Below are positions 1 through 12,552 of a DNA stretch of 64,000 bases, piece by piece. This DNA comes from Baylisascaris procyonis. Its lineage: Eukaryota > Nematoda > Chromadorea > Rhabditida > Ascarididae. Within the stretch, counting starts at the first letter, position 1. Each line of letters opens with the position of its first letter. Under the pieces are notes generated by a model. It was not told the DNA's origin and ran no database searches. It saw nothing but the letters and a program-made list of their open reading frames with translations. The DNA lies in contig JAZARR010000221.1 in the NCBI GenBank assembly GCA_037389465.1, forward strand, positions 2,582,501-2,646,500. Direction: 5' to 3'. A program made the position numbers and the translations under genes.

Positions 1-3000
1 GAGATCGGGCTGAGTGCGCAATATGGATATCCTTGCAGGATGATAGTATTTAGATGTAGTGTTCCGGAAGAGGACGTTTCCTTTTCTCAATACCTTCAGC
101 GCTGTTAAACTGCAATAACCAAGAGCACGACCCTTCGCCGAATAAAATGAATAATCGCCTCGAACAACGCGACCTATTATGAGTCTGAAAGCAATATTGC
201 TCACATTCGAATCAGTGACACATCATTAAACAGTGATACTGACCTATTGTCTTTGCTTTCAATTTTTTTTTCTTTATCACTCAAGCTTGTCAATCGGTAA
301 CGATGGAACCTCAATAGAACAATACCTGAGTTAATACAGAATAAAATTTGGAGTTTAGTATCATCACTGGAAGCATATATGACAATAGGCTAATAATGTC
401 TTTACTATCTTGGTAATGCAAACATCTATCTACTACAGCAAAAAAAAATCAGTTGAAATACTAAACATTATGGACTGATAGAACCATAAGGACTATCATC
501 ATCACGCGAGTAATATTAAGCGATGTGTATCAGACGATAGAATTGATATTTAAATATGTATGTTTTAAATGCTCACAGTGAGCAAGTCCGGCAAAGAAAG
601 AACAAGGAAAAAAGAATAGATATAATGTGACCCGAGTGGGGTCAGGATCAGACTATGAAGTTCAGCTGTTTCAGTCTGCCTAACGCTTCATATATCAGTG
701 AGACGAGAATAAACCATAGTCAAAACCTTGTCCAAGGCTCAATGTAAAGCTAGGCCTTAGCCACACTTTACTAAAACCTCCTTTAAATAAAATATGACCG
801 ATACACAGCAAATTTACCTGGAACAGCTTTCCCGATATGAAATCTGATCTGATGGATCAATTTCGGTTAGTTTACTTATAGAAGCGTTGACTTCTTCCTG
901 TGCTGAACCAACACCACTCGTTTCCTCTATTTTTCGACGTTTCTTTGCTGCCTTTGATTTCTGACGCTTCAACCTTTTGGTTGCTATTCGTTTACGATTT
1001 CTGAAGCAAATTATTTCTATTGTGATGGTCATTAAGTAACAGTATCAAAAGACAAATAAATGCTATGCAGTATAATAAAACTCAGACGATGATTTTACAG
1101 CAAATAATTCAAATATTTGAATAATCAACGAACAACTAATAATTCCTCTAAGGAAATCAAAGGGAATAATGTCATGGATTGTTACTTTAACGAAATTGAA
1201 CAACAATGAAGAATTGATTCACCTCAAAATCTCTTTATCGGGGAAAAGTTCATTGAGAGAAACAGGTGTCTCCTTCTTTGCACAATTCAACTCAATATAA
1301 TCATCTTCCATATCCTTTGCTCTTTCTTTCTGAAAAGGAAATAACTCCATTTGGAATGCAAATAATATAAAAAATAAAAAGGATATTTGCATAATTATCG
1401 CATTTATTTTCTTTCACATATGAAAATCTATAAAAGAAATGTCGCGACATAGTGCTACAACGTTTTTGCATTTAAAATATACTTTGAATTTTCTATGATA
1501 AGCGATAGAAATCACATAAAAATTTTTAGAACATAGGGTATGCGGTGTTTAACGTGAATAGAGCCATACGAACGGATGAAATCTAGTAGCGAATGAGGTG
1601 TTCGGTAATCAGCTTTAATTCTTCCGGTGATCGGCAGAAAACGATTCCCTTTTTGAGTCAATTTGAATTCATTCGAACCCTCTCTACATTAATTAATACT
1701 AAATTTTATTAACTTAACTAGTTTCCTTGCATGTACGCTGTCTGTGAAACTCTAAGAGGCAATTCCACGCTTTAATAGTAACTAAATTCTGCCAAAAATT
1801 TTTTATTATTAATTTAAGTTACTAAATTAGATGGGAAGGCCTTCTCTTAAATTTTGAGGGCCCAACTGCGTGTGCCAACTTTAGCTATTAACATGGAATG
1901 TTATTTACTGAGTTATAGACCTTCAACATGCGTAGTGTGAGTAATGAACGTTCTCCACTATGTCGAGCAGATCTCTATAGGATTTATAAGCCTTGTTATA
2001 AAGTACAACATAGTTATATCGGGTAATCCTATAGTAAACTCCATTGATAGCGAATTCCATCGAAATCGAAAATCGAATTTTAATATCAGGCAAATGTAGC
2101 CCACGAAAGGTACAGTTATAAAGACTAAAAGGGAGACGATATTCACCTCAAAGAATATTAGTGAAAAGGAATAGTACATAACAAAGAACGCAAATGTTTA
2201 ACGTATAATAAAAAAGAGTGAATTTTATCTTTGAATAATTTTAAATCACTAAATTTTGCAGCGAAAATTTTCATTATAAATTCTAGGGCTGATAACTGTC
2301 CCCTTTTCTCGTTAAACGATACCTTTTCATCCCGTTCACATGCATCTGAATGGATTCTTCTTTTATCGCCATCACATCGTTTTGGCTCCTTAATTTTAAT
2401 GGTTTTCTCATCAGGTGGTAATGCGGCAACTGCTTTGAAGTCATCATCCGATGGTGCACAGATCAATGCGAATCGCAATGGACGTCCCCTGGCCAAGGCA
2501 TCTATTCGTACAGGTACCAATGCCATTGGATTGCTTCTTACGATCTCATCTGCAAGGCTATCACGTCAAGGCATTCCATGAGCGGTTAAATGCAAAAGTA
2601 TTCGTCTGATATGTGCAAGAAATTATGAGCAAAACATCGACCACCCACAAAACTGGATTTGTTAAATGTTGGGTCGAACTTAACGCTCCACGAAAATAAT
2701 TATTTACTATAAATTCATCGCTATCGTTTATGCATGTGTTTATATATATCCAATACATTTATGTATGTACATGTGCATATATATATTTATATATGCAACG
2801 CAGTGTACATCCCTCTACAAATAACGCGTGCATTCACAATGGAACAGTTGATATTTTTACAAAAAGTGATGAAGCGAGGCAAAGCAAATGCTACTGGATG
2901 TCTTCAAAATTACATATACTCCACCTTCCTTGAAACGCTAGTGTTATTCGCCGTTGCTGAAGGACCATGTCAAATAGGGTGGTGGGGGGAGGGGGTGGGA

Positions 3001-6000
3001 TGTTGAATTAAGAAGGATAATTTTTCCATGGACCCTCAATTTACAGAGGCCAGAGTTCCAGCGCAACAACTAAAAACAACTCTCATTAGCAAGACAATAT
3101 GAAAACAACGCATATGTAGGGTATAAAGCATATTTCTCCAGCAGTTCTCATTGCCACCACTACTTTCAAAAAGCTAAAGCACTAGCAAATACGATGAGCA
3201 TCAACGAACCCGGCAGAGGTCCCTTTCCTACGATCCATTTTTCGATAGCGATCAACTGACGACGATCTCTTAAGACAAATGCACCTCTTCTCTTCGATAA
3301 AAGATCCTCGTCGGATTGTCGCTCGCACCAATCAGCGGCTAATAAATCCCATTCAAAGCTGAATGGATATTTCACCGCTAACGAACTCCAATATCTTAGA
3401 CGACGATTGTGCGGTCGTGACAGATATCTGCCCTAAAATTTCTCTCCTACCTAGGAATTTGAGTAAACTTCACTAACTGCATTACTTTTATAATGGCTTT
3501 TTGGAGATACAACTTTTCAAAAAACGCATAAGCAGTTTCGTTTCTGTAGATTATAAGCATTGTAAGCATGCCATGCCACAAATCTCTCCTCTTCGAACCT
3601 CTGAAACGAAGAAGACTCTCTTCTCAGTGAATCCCCCTCCTCCCCAAAGCCCCCTCTTCTTGTTGCTTTAGAACTAAACATAATATTGCTCTATCACATC
3701 AAAACTTTGGAAGAAAAAACAATCACTTCTGCAATATTTTCTTTCTATGCTTTATACATTCTGAGAAAATTTATAACCGTTGAGAGTTTCATTCGAGTTA
3801 ATATGAAAATATTTGGATCTGTACAACACTCTGAACTTGCATAAAGATCATCATAAAAGAATAGGAAAAAGAAACGAATAATTGGCTGTTTTTTGCTTAT
3901 TGCTTTCCATTTTTGATGGCACTTCAAAACTGAACTGAGATAAATCTAAAAGATAATAACAGTGAAAAGAATGCAGACGTGTGACAAAGTGATGCAAACG
4001 ACAACTAAAGTCAATAAGCACTTTTTGAACTGAACTCATTCATATTTTAGTAGAAAACGGTATCCGAAATACTTTCATTCTCTTAGTCTCGTTTCTCTTT
4101 TGTTTAAAGAAGAACGAACACACGCTGCAGGAGTAAAAACAAAGAATATTTCACAATCATCGACCATCTCAATAGCAGAATAAAACTTAGACGAGCTGTA
4201 GGCCGATCTTTGGCCAACAAGGATAAAGCACGGTAAAGCATCGGTGCAAACAGCAATCGTCTCTTAGAAATGTCCACCTTATCGGCTTTCTATTCATTAA
4301 AAAAGCAACGATGAGAAGGAATTCCTTACAACAAGTTCATCATATTCGTTTTTTAGCTCATCATTGCCCGCTATACAATCGGGAATATCGGCAGGGAAAT
4401 TGAGTCGATTCGCTTCGAATTCTGCCGACTTTTGATCACGTAATGCTGCCGCATGGGCAGTACCATATTGGAGTGCAACCCAAAATTCCATACCTAAACT
4501 TCGAAGGAGAATAACTGAAAATAGTGTCCAATTTTTGGACCAAATTTCAACAAAATCCCAAGAACAAGTTAAAAACCTTTATTTAAATGTTTTCATTGCT
4601 AAAAACAATACCGCTAAATGATAACCCAGCCGTTTTTTCAACCTTATTTTACCATATAATTTTGAATATTACCATTTAAGACTCCACACAATATTACCAT
4701 AAGCCAATAAGACAATATTACCAAATATTACTACTATTTTCATCATCCGCATAATGAAACTTACATAAAAAATTTGCATTAAAAACTTAGATCATTTATA
4801 TGATACGGTATAAAAGCCTTAAGGGAAAAAGAACTCTATTAAATCTACTCTCGATAAATTAAAACTATGAAGTAAAAATTTTCAGCGATCTAAATTATGC
4901 AAAAATATGACATTACCAAATCCACCCGGTGCGATTAGGTCAACTCCAGTGAACGTATTCGATGTACCCGTAGCACTGTTACGCACAATCAAAATCACTG
5001 GAATCTGCAAACAGTTCGAGATAACAAACAACCCGCATTCTTTATAATCGCAGTAGTTAATAAAAGTGAAAAAGCTTTTGGAAATTTAAAAAGAAGGAAA
5101 ATGTGCAAAAAGTCAGAAAACCGATAAAATTGCACAAGAGACCTTTGCTGGAGATGTTCGTATCGGCACAAAACTGCTGCTTCGTTGCTTCTGAAGATCC
5201 GATTCGCTCATTTTCATTGATAATACCTTCAAAAATATGCCACTTAGATGGACATCATTCCTATAAGTTCGATCCATCAAAAACCGCTATCATCGGTATA
5301 GCTAACTTGCAATAGTACATACCAATTTTTTCATTGAAAAGCAAACTGTATAATAAAATATAAAAATAATTACAGAAGAAATGCTAAAAAGCGTTCGAAG
5401 ATCAACTTGGCAAACACCTGCAGCATGAACAGTACCGTATAATCGAAGAGCGTTACAGGAAGAAAGGATACAAGGCAAATTTATAGAAGAATGAAAAAAA
5501 GAACAAATAAAAAGACTAGGAGGAAGTGGTGGCTGAAAGTGGAGAGGTGAGGTATATATCTAGCTCGATAAGGAAGCATAAATATGTGACGATAACTTTT
5601 CTCATTCAAGTATGTATCGATGAGATCAGAAGCACTCAATTGAATGCACTAATGTTTTATGGTGCTAGCAACGAACTGTTCTAGTGATGGCTTTAGCTGA
5701 GGAAAACTTTGTGTTCGAGAATCACAAAAAAGCAGTCGGCATCTCACAATAGTCGAAAACACTTCCTACAAGTGGGTCCACTGCGGAAAAAAGATGCAAT
5801 AAGATCTCATCGTTCAAGATTCCACCATAAAGCTTCGAAATATCTAATAATTTTTAACCACATAAAAATATCAAAATCTTGCATCTGACGTCATCAAACA
5901 TTTCGTCGAATCAATAAAAGACCATCGATTAAAATCCATTATATCTATCCATTATATGAAAACGAATAACCAAACTCTGCATTTTCGTTTCTCAATACTC

Positions 6001-9000
6001 ATTTTGTTTTAAACAAGTTCATTAAATATTTTATCTCATTACTCAACGCCAATGTATATGAAAGTATGAAAAAAATGTGAAATTTTCACATGACGATGAC
6101 ATACATTTTGGCGACGTTCCAAATTCCAGAACTCTGATCGTGGATGTATAATTTCGTCGACTGGGAGTGGTGGATTCAGTTTTGCAAATTTTTCATTCGG
6201 TTTGATCTTTCTTCGTGGTCTACTTAGTCGAGGATCTTCAAGCAGCAACGATAATACCGTTCCATCGGGTAATTCACCAGACAGCACATTCCGCAAACGA
6301 ACATTCCAGAACCAGTTATTTCTTCTAAAATATAGCAATGATATACTGCATTAAAAAGTAATCTTGGCTTAGTTCGGTGATCGGAAGCCGAATCCCCTTT
6401 TTCAGATTTTTTAGAGGTCCCACCAAAAGAAATTTAAATAAGAAATTGCTTTCAAATGGTAGAAAATTTATTGAACAGTCGAAAATTATTCTTGCTGATT
6501 TCTCATACCACTTAAAAAATTCACAATTGTGGTCGCGAATTCTTTCACTGTTGAAAAATTTGCCCCATATTTCCGTACTCCGAACTTTGTATGTATATTT
6601 TTTGTGCGAACGCTTTAATCCGTTTCCGATATGACTGAAAAGCTCTGCCCTTAGAAGTGGACAACCTTTAGGGGTTTCATACGACATGCTAGTACATTCA
6701 GCAAACAATAGATTATAAATTCGTTCGCATGTATACCAGAAATAAACCTGAAATTGTAAATAATAAGCTCATATAAGCTACTCAACTTTTTTAAGAGCGA
6801 AAAAATGTGCAGCACTAATATCGAAAACAATAAAAGAAACTCACATAAAATTTTGCATCCATGCTTCTCGACAATCCGTTTTCGCGACCGTCCGCAATAC
6901 TCTCCTGAGAATGGGAAACGATTGCGGTCCATGTAATCGAAAACGTATCAGTTGATCGCTAAGGTCGAGCAACTGAAATTTTGTAGCCTATTATAACCGA
7001 TATTGTAGGATAGATCGGAGTTGTTCAGAACACGAATTGCCGCATTAACAAATTCAGGCTTAATATTCTCGATTTAGACTGCGCCAATCAGAAGCACCAA
7101 AAGAATGCTACAATGACTTCACAGCATGAGTGAGGTTGCATCAAGAATCCGAACACCATCTAATGTACGATCACTTGCAATACAAAAAAAAAAAGAGTTT
7201 GTTTTAGATATTATCATCTCCGTGTTTTCATCGATTACATTTTAAACAAAAGTCATAGAAAGAAGTCATTCCGTAGAGAAAGAGAAACATCTAAGAGACG
7301 AATAGTGATGATGGATGAAACGAATTACTTGAGCAACGACAGGAATTCAGCAAAAAAAAGAGTAGAGTTCGGGGAATATCTTCTGGAACTTGAATTTTTT
7401 GTGCACTAAACATTGCCTTCTATCCGCAAAATAGCAGTTAAAATAACCTTAAATGAAGGTCCCTTATAGACGTCTGTTCGGATCCGATAACTGCGTAGAC
7501 GCCACTCATCCACACTTCGAGGTGCCTTTACTTTAGCCGGTTCGTCACCGTCGGCATTCTCCTCCTTCGTTAGCTTCAGTGTCTCAAGCAGCTGTTGCAA
7601 AACAATGGTACTGTGCGAAGGATGACACCAAATTAACAAAGCTCGTTCATCCCCACTGCAAATCAAATCAAGTCATTGAGATGAATGCTAAATTCCATGA
7701 AAATAGATACTGAGCAAGCGATAGCGCATGGAATCCACCGTCGAACCGAACCAGTAGAAAAATTCTGCACGAACGACACCTATTCTTAAGTCAAATGAAA
7801 TTTACCATTTGCCATAGTCCATGATACATGTGGATTGTGCTTGATAATCAATAGAAACTATCGAATATCGATACGGAAAACGAATACTGCAAAAATTGTG
7901 TGGCGGTTATTTCTACATAAAGAGCATCACTAGCATAAACAGTCACACCTATTAAAGAATTAAAGTAAAATTCACAATGGAATTACTTTTCATCGTTCAC
8001 GTATAGAGAACACCTTTACGATAGACAATCATCGGTCTACACCAAACGAATGATCCCACAGGTTTTCATCCATACATCTTTTCAGTGCACACCTCGGCTG
8101 ACTTACAGTAACGCCCTCCAGTAAACTTCTTCGTGATTAGTTATCTCGTTGAAACCTTAATTAAAAATCTAGTTATAAACATCATAAAAGGATCATCTAA
8201 CATATTGAGTCATCGAATCCGATTCAAGGTGATGAATTCAGATTACCTTCCGAGGGTCCACGCGAAACGAACGGGTCCAATGAAGCCATGAGGATATTTC
8301 CCTGGCTCGTAGAGCAGAACTGGGATCTCGAATCTGCCATCAGATGCCGCTTTAAATGCGAAAGTTGCACTCGTCGAAGGCTCACATAACGGACGCAGTG
8401 CATCGATCAACTCGCTTTCTTTCTCGCAGCATATCTCAAACGCGTTAACAATAAATAGATGTATCAATCCTGTTTATGCCAATAAAAATAAATTGAATAT
8501 TAAAAGATTATTAAAGAAAACAATCAAAGATCCGAATTCAGTAATAAATGGAACATCACACTCGGAAGTTAACCACACCAGTCATCGAGCATGTAGAAAC
8601 AGGAGCACATACAGAATTTATTTTTGATCGACGTGCTTCAACAACTACTTACCTCAAAAATTACTCTCCCAACTCTACAATCACTAACATACAATTCTCT
8701 TAAATCGTCCAATTCTTTTTGGACGTTTCTCACATGATTCATGCGGTCGCCTACGTTACTTAACCTTTACAAATACCATTCGTATGCTAATGCTTAAGTA
8801 CCAATTATCTGTTATACAAAGTAATCCACAACTAAATTTATAGACTTTATTGACCTGAAAGCAGCGAAGAAAACTCGTATCTCGGACGACGCAATGCCGC
8901 ATCGTATCTCTATAGGTGGGACGGAAGGCACGTTGAAAACTGCGCAATGGCATTCGATATCCCCATTTGTTACACATGTGGAATCGTTTTGCATGCCAGA

Positions 9001-10620
9001 TATGTGTCTCCAGCCAAATATGCTTTCGTTGTCGCCTTATATAGTTCTGAAATTGACGAACCGAATTTATTAAGTTGTCACCTTCGGGAATCGATATTTC
9101 ATCTGTTCATACGGTTTCACTTGAGAAAGATGGATGAATAATTGATAGTGAAATTGACAAAAAAACAAAATCGACCTTCTTTCAGTTTAGAGACTGATTT
9201 ATAAGTAAAAGGAGAATGGAACAAACCAGAAGCAGATTGCGCGGTCGTCGTCGCCAGAATCTACTCGGCGGTTTCTTGCGATGTTTCGACGCAGCAACGC
9301 TTGAGGCAGCGAATCTACGCTGATTGCGTGGAAATCGCTTTATATTATATGACATCGCACGACGTCGCATATGCCGTGGAAGCCTCTGTAGTGCTGTGCG
9401 TGGTCCTTTTGTCACCTCACCTGATACTAGCGTGTGATTGTCGATTGCCTTCAAATTCAACAGTGGAAATTCAGTTTGCAATCGATCCACAGTGATCGGA
9501 GGAATGAGTTCGGAAGCGATTGGAAAACTTCTGATTGTTGCAGAGTGTGGTGTCTAGACTGATTCCACCCCTTATCTCTGCTTTTGGCCGACATCGGCTG
9601 CGAAGAATTGGAAATTAGTTGGGGTTTACGTTCGCTCACCCAAACTGGGCTTTGATGGCGAAGTAGTCAATAAATCGACGCCCAAATATCGCTTGATTTT
9701 TGAATATAAAGGCGTACAATCTAACATACCTAAGTGAAGAAAACAGAGGTAAAAGAGGGATTAGTCCCTTTAGAATTTAACTGACAATATCGAGCGTTTC
9801 ACCAACTCTTGTGCCGTCCTTCACTGCTCTTCAAATTTTCCTCATATATAATGAACTGTTGAATAGATGAATAAGTCACCACAGCTGCATGCCAAAATGA
9901 AGGCAATTCTGATAGCTAATGTCTCAAAAAATCGAAGAGATTAAAGGACTCAGCTAATTACTATCTCAAAACATTTAATAAAGAAGTTTATTAGGATTCA
10001 CTGAGTGGGAATACGTTAAAATATGTATATTCTCTTAATTTAGAGAGTGCCACTATTATTAGCGTCTATTATATTGCTCATTCGCTTCTTTTATTTCTGC
10101 GCTTTGCACACTTCCATTTCTAATAAAGCATGTTGCCGCATACATATGATGTGTCTATTCGGCAAGCTCGACTCGAAAATAATTAAAACTGCAGCAACAA
10201 GTTGGCGGGTATAATGCACATCATATATGGCGATTCTCTTCATCAGTATTCGAGTCGACTAATCCATTTCGAAATAACCCAATGCATTTTTCAAAGATAC
10301 TCCTTTCACAGAGTATATATGAGCTTTGCAACCTGTGAAACGATTGAATAGTCTGGCGAGAAGGATTATAAAAATGCATATTGTGCTAATTTCTATACTT
10401 CTTACCTCTACATTTCTATTGAATGCTTGCTAAAATCTTTTTTGGCTAACAACTAAATAATGTTTAAGACAAGAATAAGTGAATAAAAGAGTTCACTCAC
10501 ATCAAGGAGTTCAGCAATTTGTGTGATACGTTCCTTTGCAAAACGAAGAATGTTTATCTCTCGTGGACGACTCTCATCTCGTCTGTTTTCATCACTCTTA
10601 CTTCCATCAGCATCATTCAT
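1..10620 (-). CDS. pop-1 (POP1): POP1, large protein subunit of RNase P / RNase MRP (3'-partial)
   Basis: Nuclear/nucleolar protein that scaffolds the RNA of RNase P (tRNA 5' processing) and RNase MRP (rRNA processing). Minus-strand exons in transcript order: 10620-10501, 9448-9227, 9046-8855, 8434-8247, 7655-7448, 6972-6845, 6324-6105, 5226-5143, 5004-4917, 4493-4330, 3432-3210, 2549-2323, 1329-1223, 1000-818, 184-1. All phases agree, giving 846 codons; human POP1 is about 1,024 aa, so this form is shorter. Family landmarks are LPRHMRRRAMS (63-73), WLETHIWHAKRFHM (125-138), the POPLD region with GMEFWVALQYG after 483, VPVRIDALARGRPLRFALIC in exon 12, and the C-terminal RALGYCSLTAL (804-814). 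Exon 14 is a basic stretch (RLKRQKSKAAKKRRK). The ATG at 10620 lies 10 bases past TTTTATAG, a possible spliced-leader acceptor. The last codons and stop lie beyond base 1. Least sure are the exon 2 acceptor (9449-9450) and the exon 11 donor (3208-3209). Confidence 0.95.
1623..1660. repeat. Short interspersed repeat, copy 1 (POP1 intron 12)
   Basis: CGGTGATCGGCAG followed by an AA-rich step and CCCTTTTTGAG. It matches a similar stretch at 6373-6410 (CGGTGATCGGAAG, then CCCCTTTTTCAG). Both copies lie in POP1 introns on the same strand. They are imperfect and could be remnants of a dispersed element. I found no longer unit around them. Confidence 0.3.
6373..6410. repeat. Short interspersed repeat, copy 2 (POP1 intron 6)
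   Basis: Partner of 1623-1660: CGGTGATCGGAAG, then CCCCTTTTTCAG. It sits inside the 6325-6844 intron, which also carries a 127-codon open frame that splicing removes. Confidence 0.3.
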
Positions 10621-12552
10621 TTTAGCACCTATAAAAGGTAGAGAAATTTAGCACTCGAACACTCGAATTACGCAAATTCAAAATATCTGATGCTGTTTAA
10701 GACATAAAATATAAGGAAATATATATTACATCCCTCTCCTCACGGGGAAGTTCCTAACCAACAATACTGCAAAGTTCTTAACAAACAATATAATTTGAAA
10801 CAAACTGTGAACCTTCTAAAGAAGCATAAATAACTTTAATGATATGAAACAATTAAGGAATTATGCATGAAATTGAAGGGATCTCTGCATTTACAAATAA
10901 GACACATTTCCATGATTGAGAAGCTAGGAAAGAACTGAAGAAAAAACATAGGTGGCGAGGATGAAAATGGATCGAAATTGTTAAAAATTTGGGAATGCAG
11001 AATTTTCCTCGCCTTCTCAACTTTAAAGGGAGACTCATCAAAGCAAATGGCGTTAAAGAATGCAAGAATAGGATCACTCTTAGCCATTTCAAAGCCTAAA
11101 TTTCGATTTCACTATTTAGTGACTTCTAGCAATCCACCAACTAGTGGACCGTAAATTGAAAAGCAATGATTAATAAAGTTCGCTTAAAATTATAAATATT
11201 GACCAGCAAAACATGGCCAAAAATGAGGTGCAGGATATTCCGGAAATGTTCGAGAGGAAGGTGAGATGAGAATTGAGACACGCACCTGTTTTACGTGAAC
11301 ATCAAGCACGGCACATTCTGTTAAGAAAGAGTGATACAATAAAGACCCCTTAAAAAATTACTTCATGCAACTGATAAGAGTAAAGAATGCTTTGTGCGAC
11401 TGAGGTCAAGTCTTTCATACCAATAACCAATAATTACTATATGCACATAAAGTCTCAACAATTCTCAACAAAAGTCCGACTTTGATCATAATCTGAGGTT
11501 AAAAAGCATCTCTGAAGGTGGATGGGACACCTAAATATAACGAAGGAGGCAGAATCGCAAATACGGATCGACGGTGATCGAAGAAGAAGAAAACGATCAA
11601 ATATAATAGAAAGGATCCGACCATTATCAGACGATAACTGGAATAAATATATATAATTCACATCGATTAAATAGTTTATTTTATTAGCAGAAATAATACT
11701 TAAAAGAATAAAAAACAATTAACGCAACGATCAACAATACTTTCCACCGCAAAATTAGGCGATCATCGATACAAAGAAATATGCAAATATGTTACATTCA
11801 ATTGGGATCCCATCTCTTCACGTGCAATCAGACTTTTCCAAGCAATACGAAACCTTTATGCACAGGTTGCCGTCGACTTCTTCTTACCTCGTTTTCCACC
11901 ATATTTACGCAATTCGCTCATATATGAGACTTTCAATATCAATACTCAAGCAACCTAACAGCTGATGTGAACAATTCAACTGGAATACAGTGGGCAATAA
12001 GCCTTCAAGTTTTACTGAATATTTCAAAATCCAGTTATATTTGCCTATACAATTTATAAGCAACTGTATGATAGTAACGTGATCGTTAAAAGAAACAAAA
12101 AGAGAGATCAGCAGACGTCTCTCCTTTCTCTGATATTCCTTTTTGGGCTTATATTTCTTTCTCACTCTTACCGCCACATAATTTCGGTTGAATATCCAAC
12201 TGTACAAGGTTATGGTAGCAGCAAAGAGGTTTCTAGAGTGGTACACGTGAAAGGTTGCACATCACGCACGTGATCTTTGTGCATACAGAAGAAAACTTTT
12301 CACATTATACCATTCATGTTTCCCTGTCAATGAGAATGAAAAAAATACTACAACGCAGACAAAAGTACAAAGGCATCAAAATATTGCAGAAAAAAATGGT
12401 GCTCTATGTGAACAGAAACCGAGAACTGCTACCAAAATATGAAAGAACACTTCTTACAATACCGAAAGAAGGCCATCTCAATGCTTAATGTCTAAATCAC
12501 GAACGGTTTATAAAAAACTTCATATATAAAATTTGGATTAAAGCTAATATTA
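10621..12552. other. Intergenic: mrps-17 3' end to POP1 start
   Basis: About 1.9 kb of AT-rich sequence between the uS17m stop and the POP1 ATG. It must hold the 3' UTR of one gene and the 5' region of the other. Apart from TTTTATAG just before the POP1 ATG I see no exon, RNA gene or repeat. Open frames of 60-113 codons here lack splice signals and protein-like composition. Confidence 0.5.

Noticed and set aside
6325..6708. 127-codon minus-strand open frame in the POP1 locus
   Set aside because: It lies between POP1 exons 6 and 7. Skipping it joins AT|A in perfect frame into the conserved part, so it is intron.
9457..9639. 60-codon minus frame containing VFQSLP, similar to POP1 VFQTLP
   Set aside because: The true LPRHMRRRAMS is in another frame 170 bases further on; this frame stops before it and the likeness is short.
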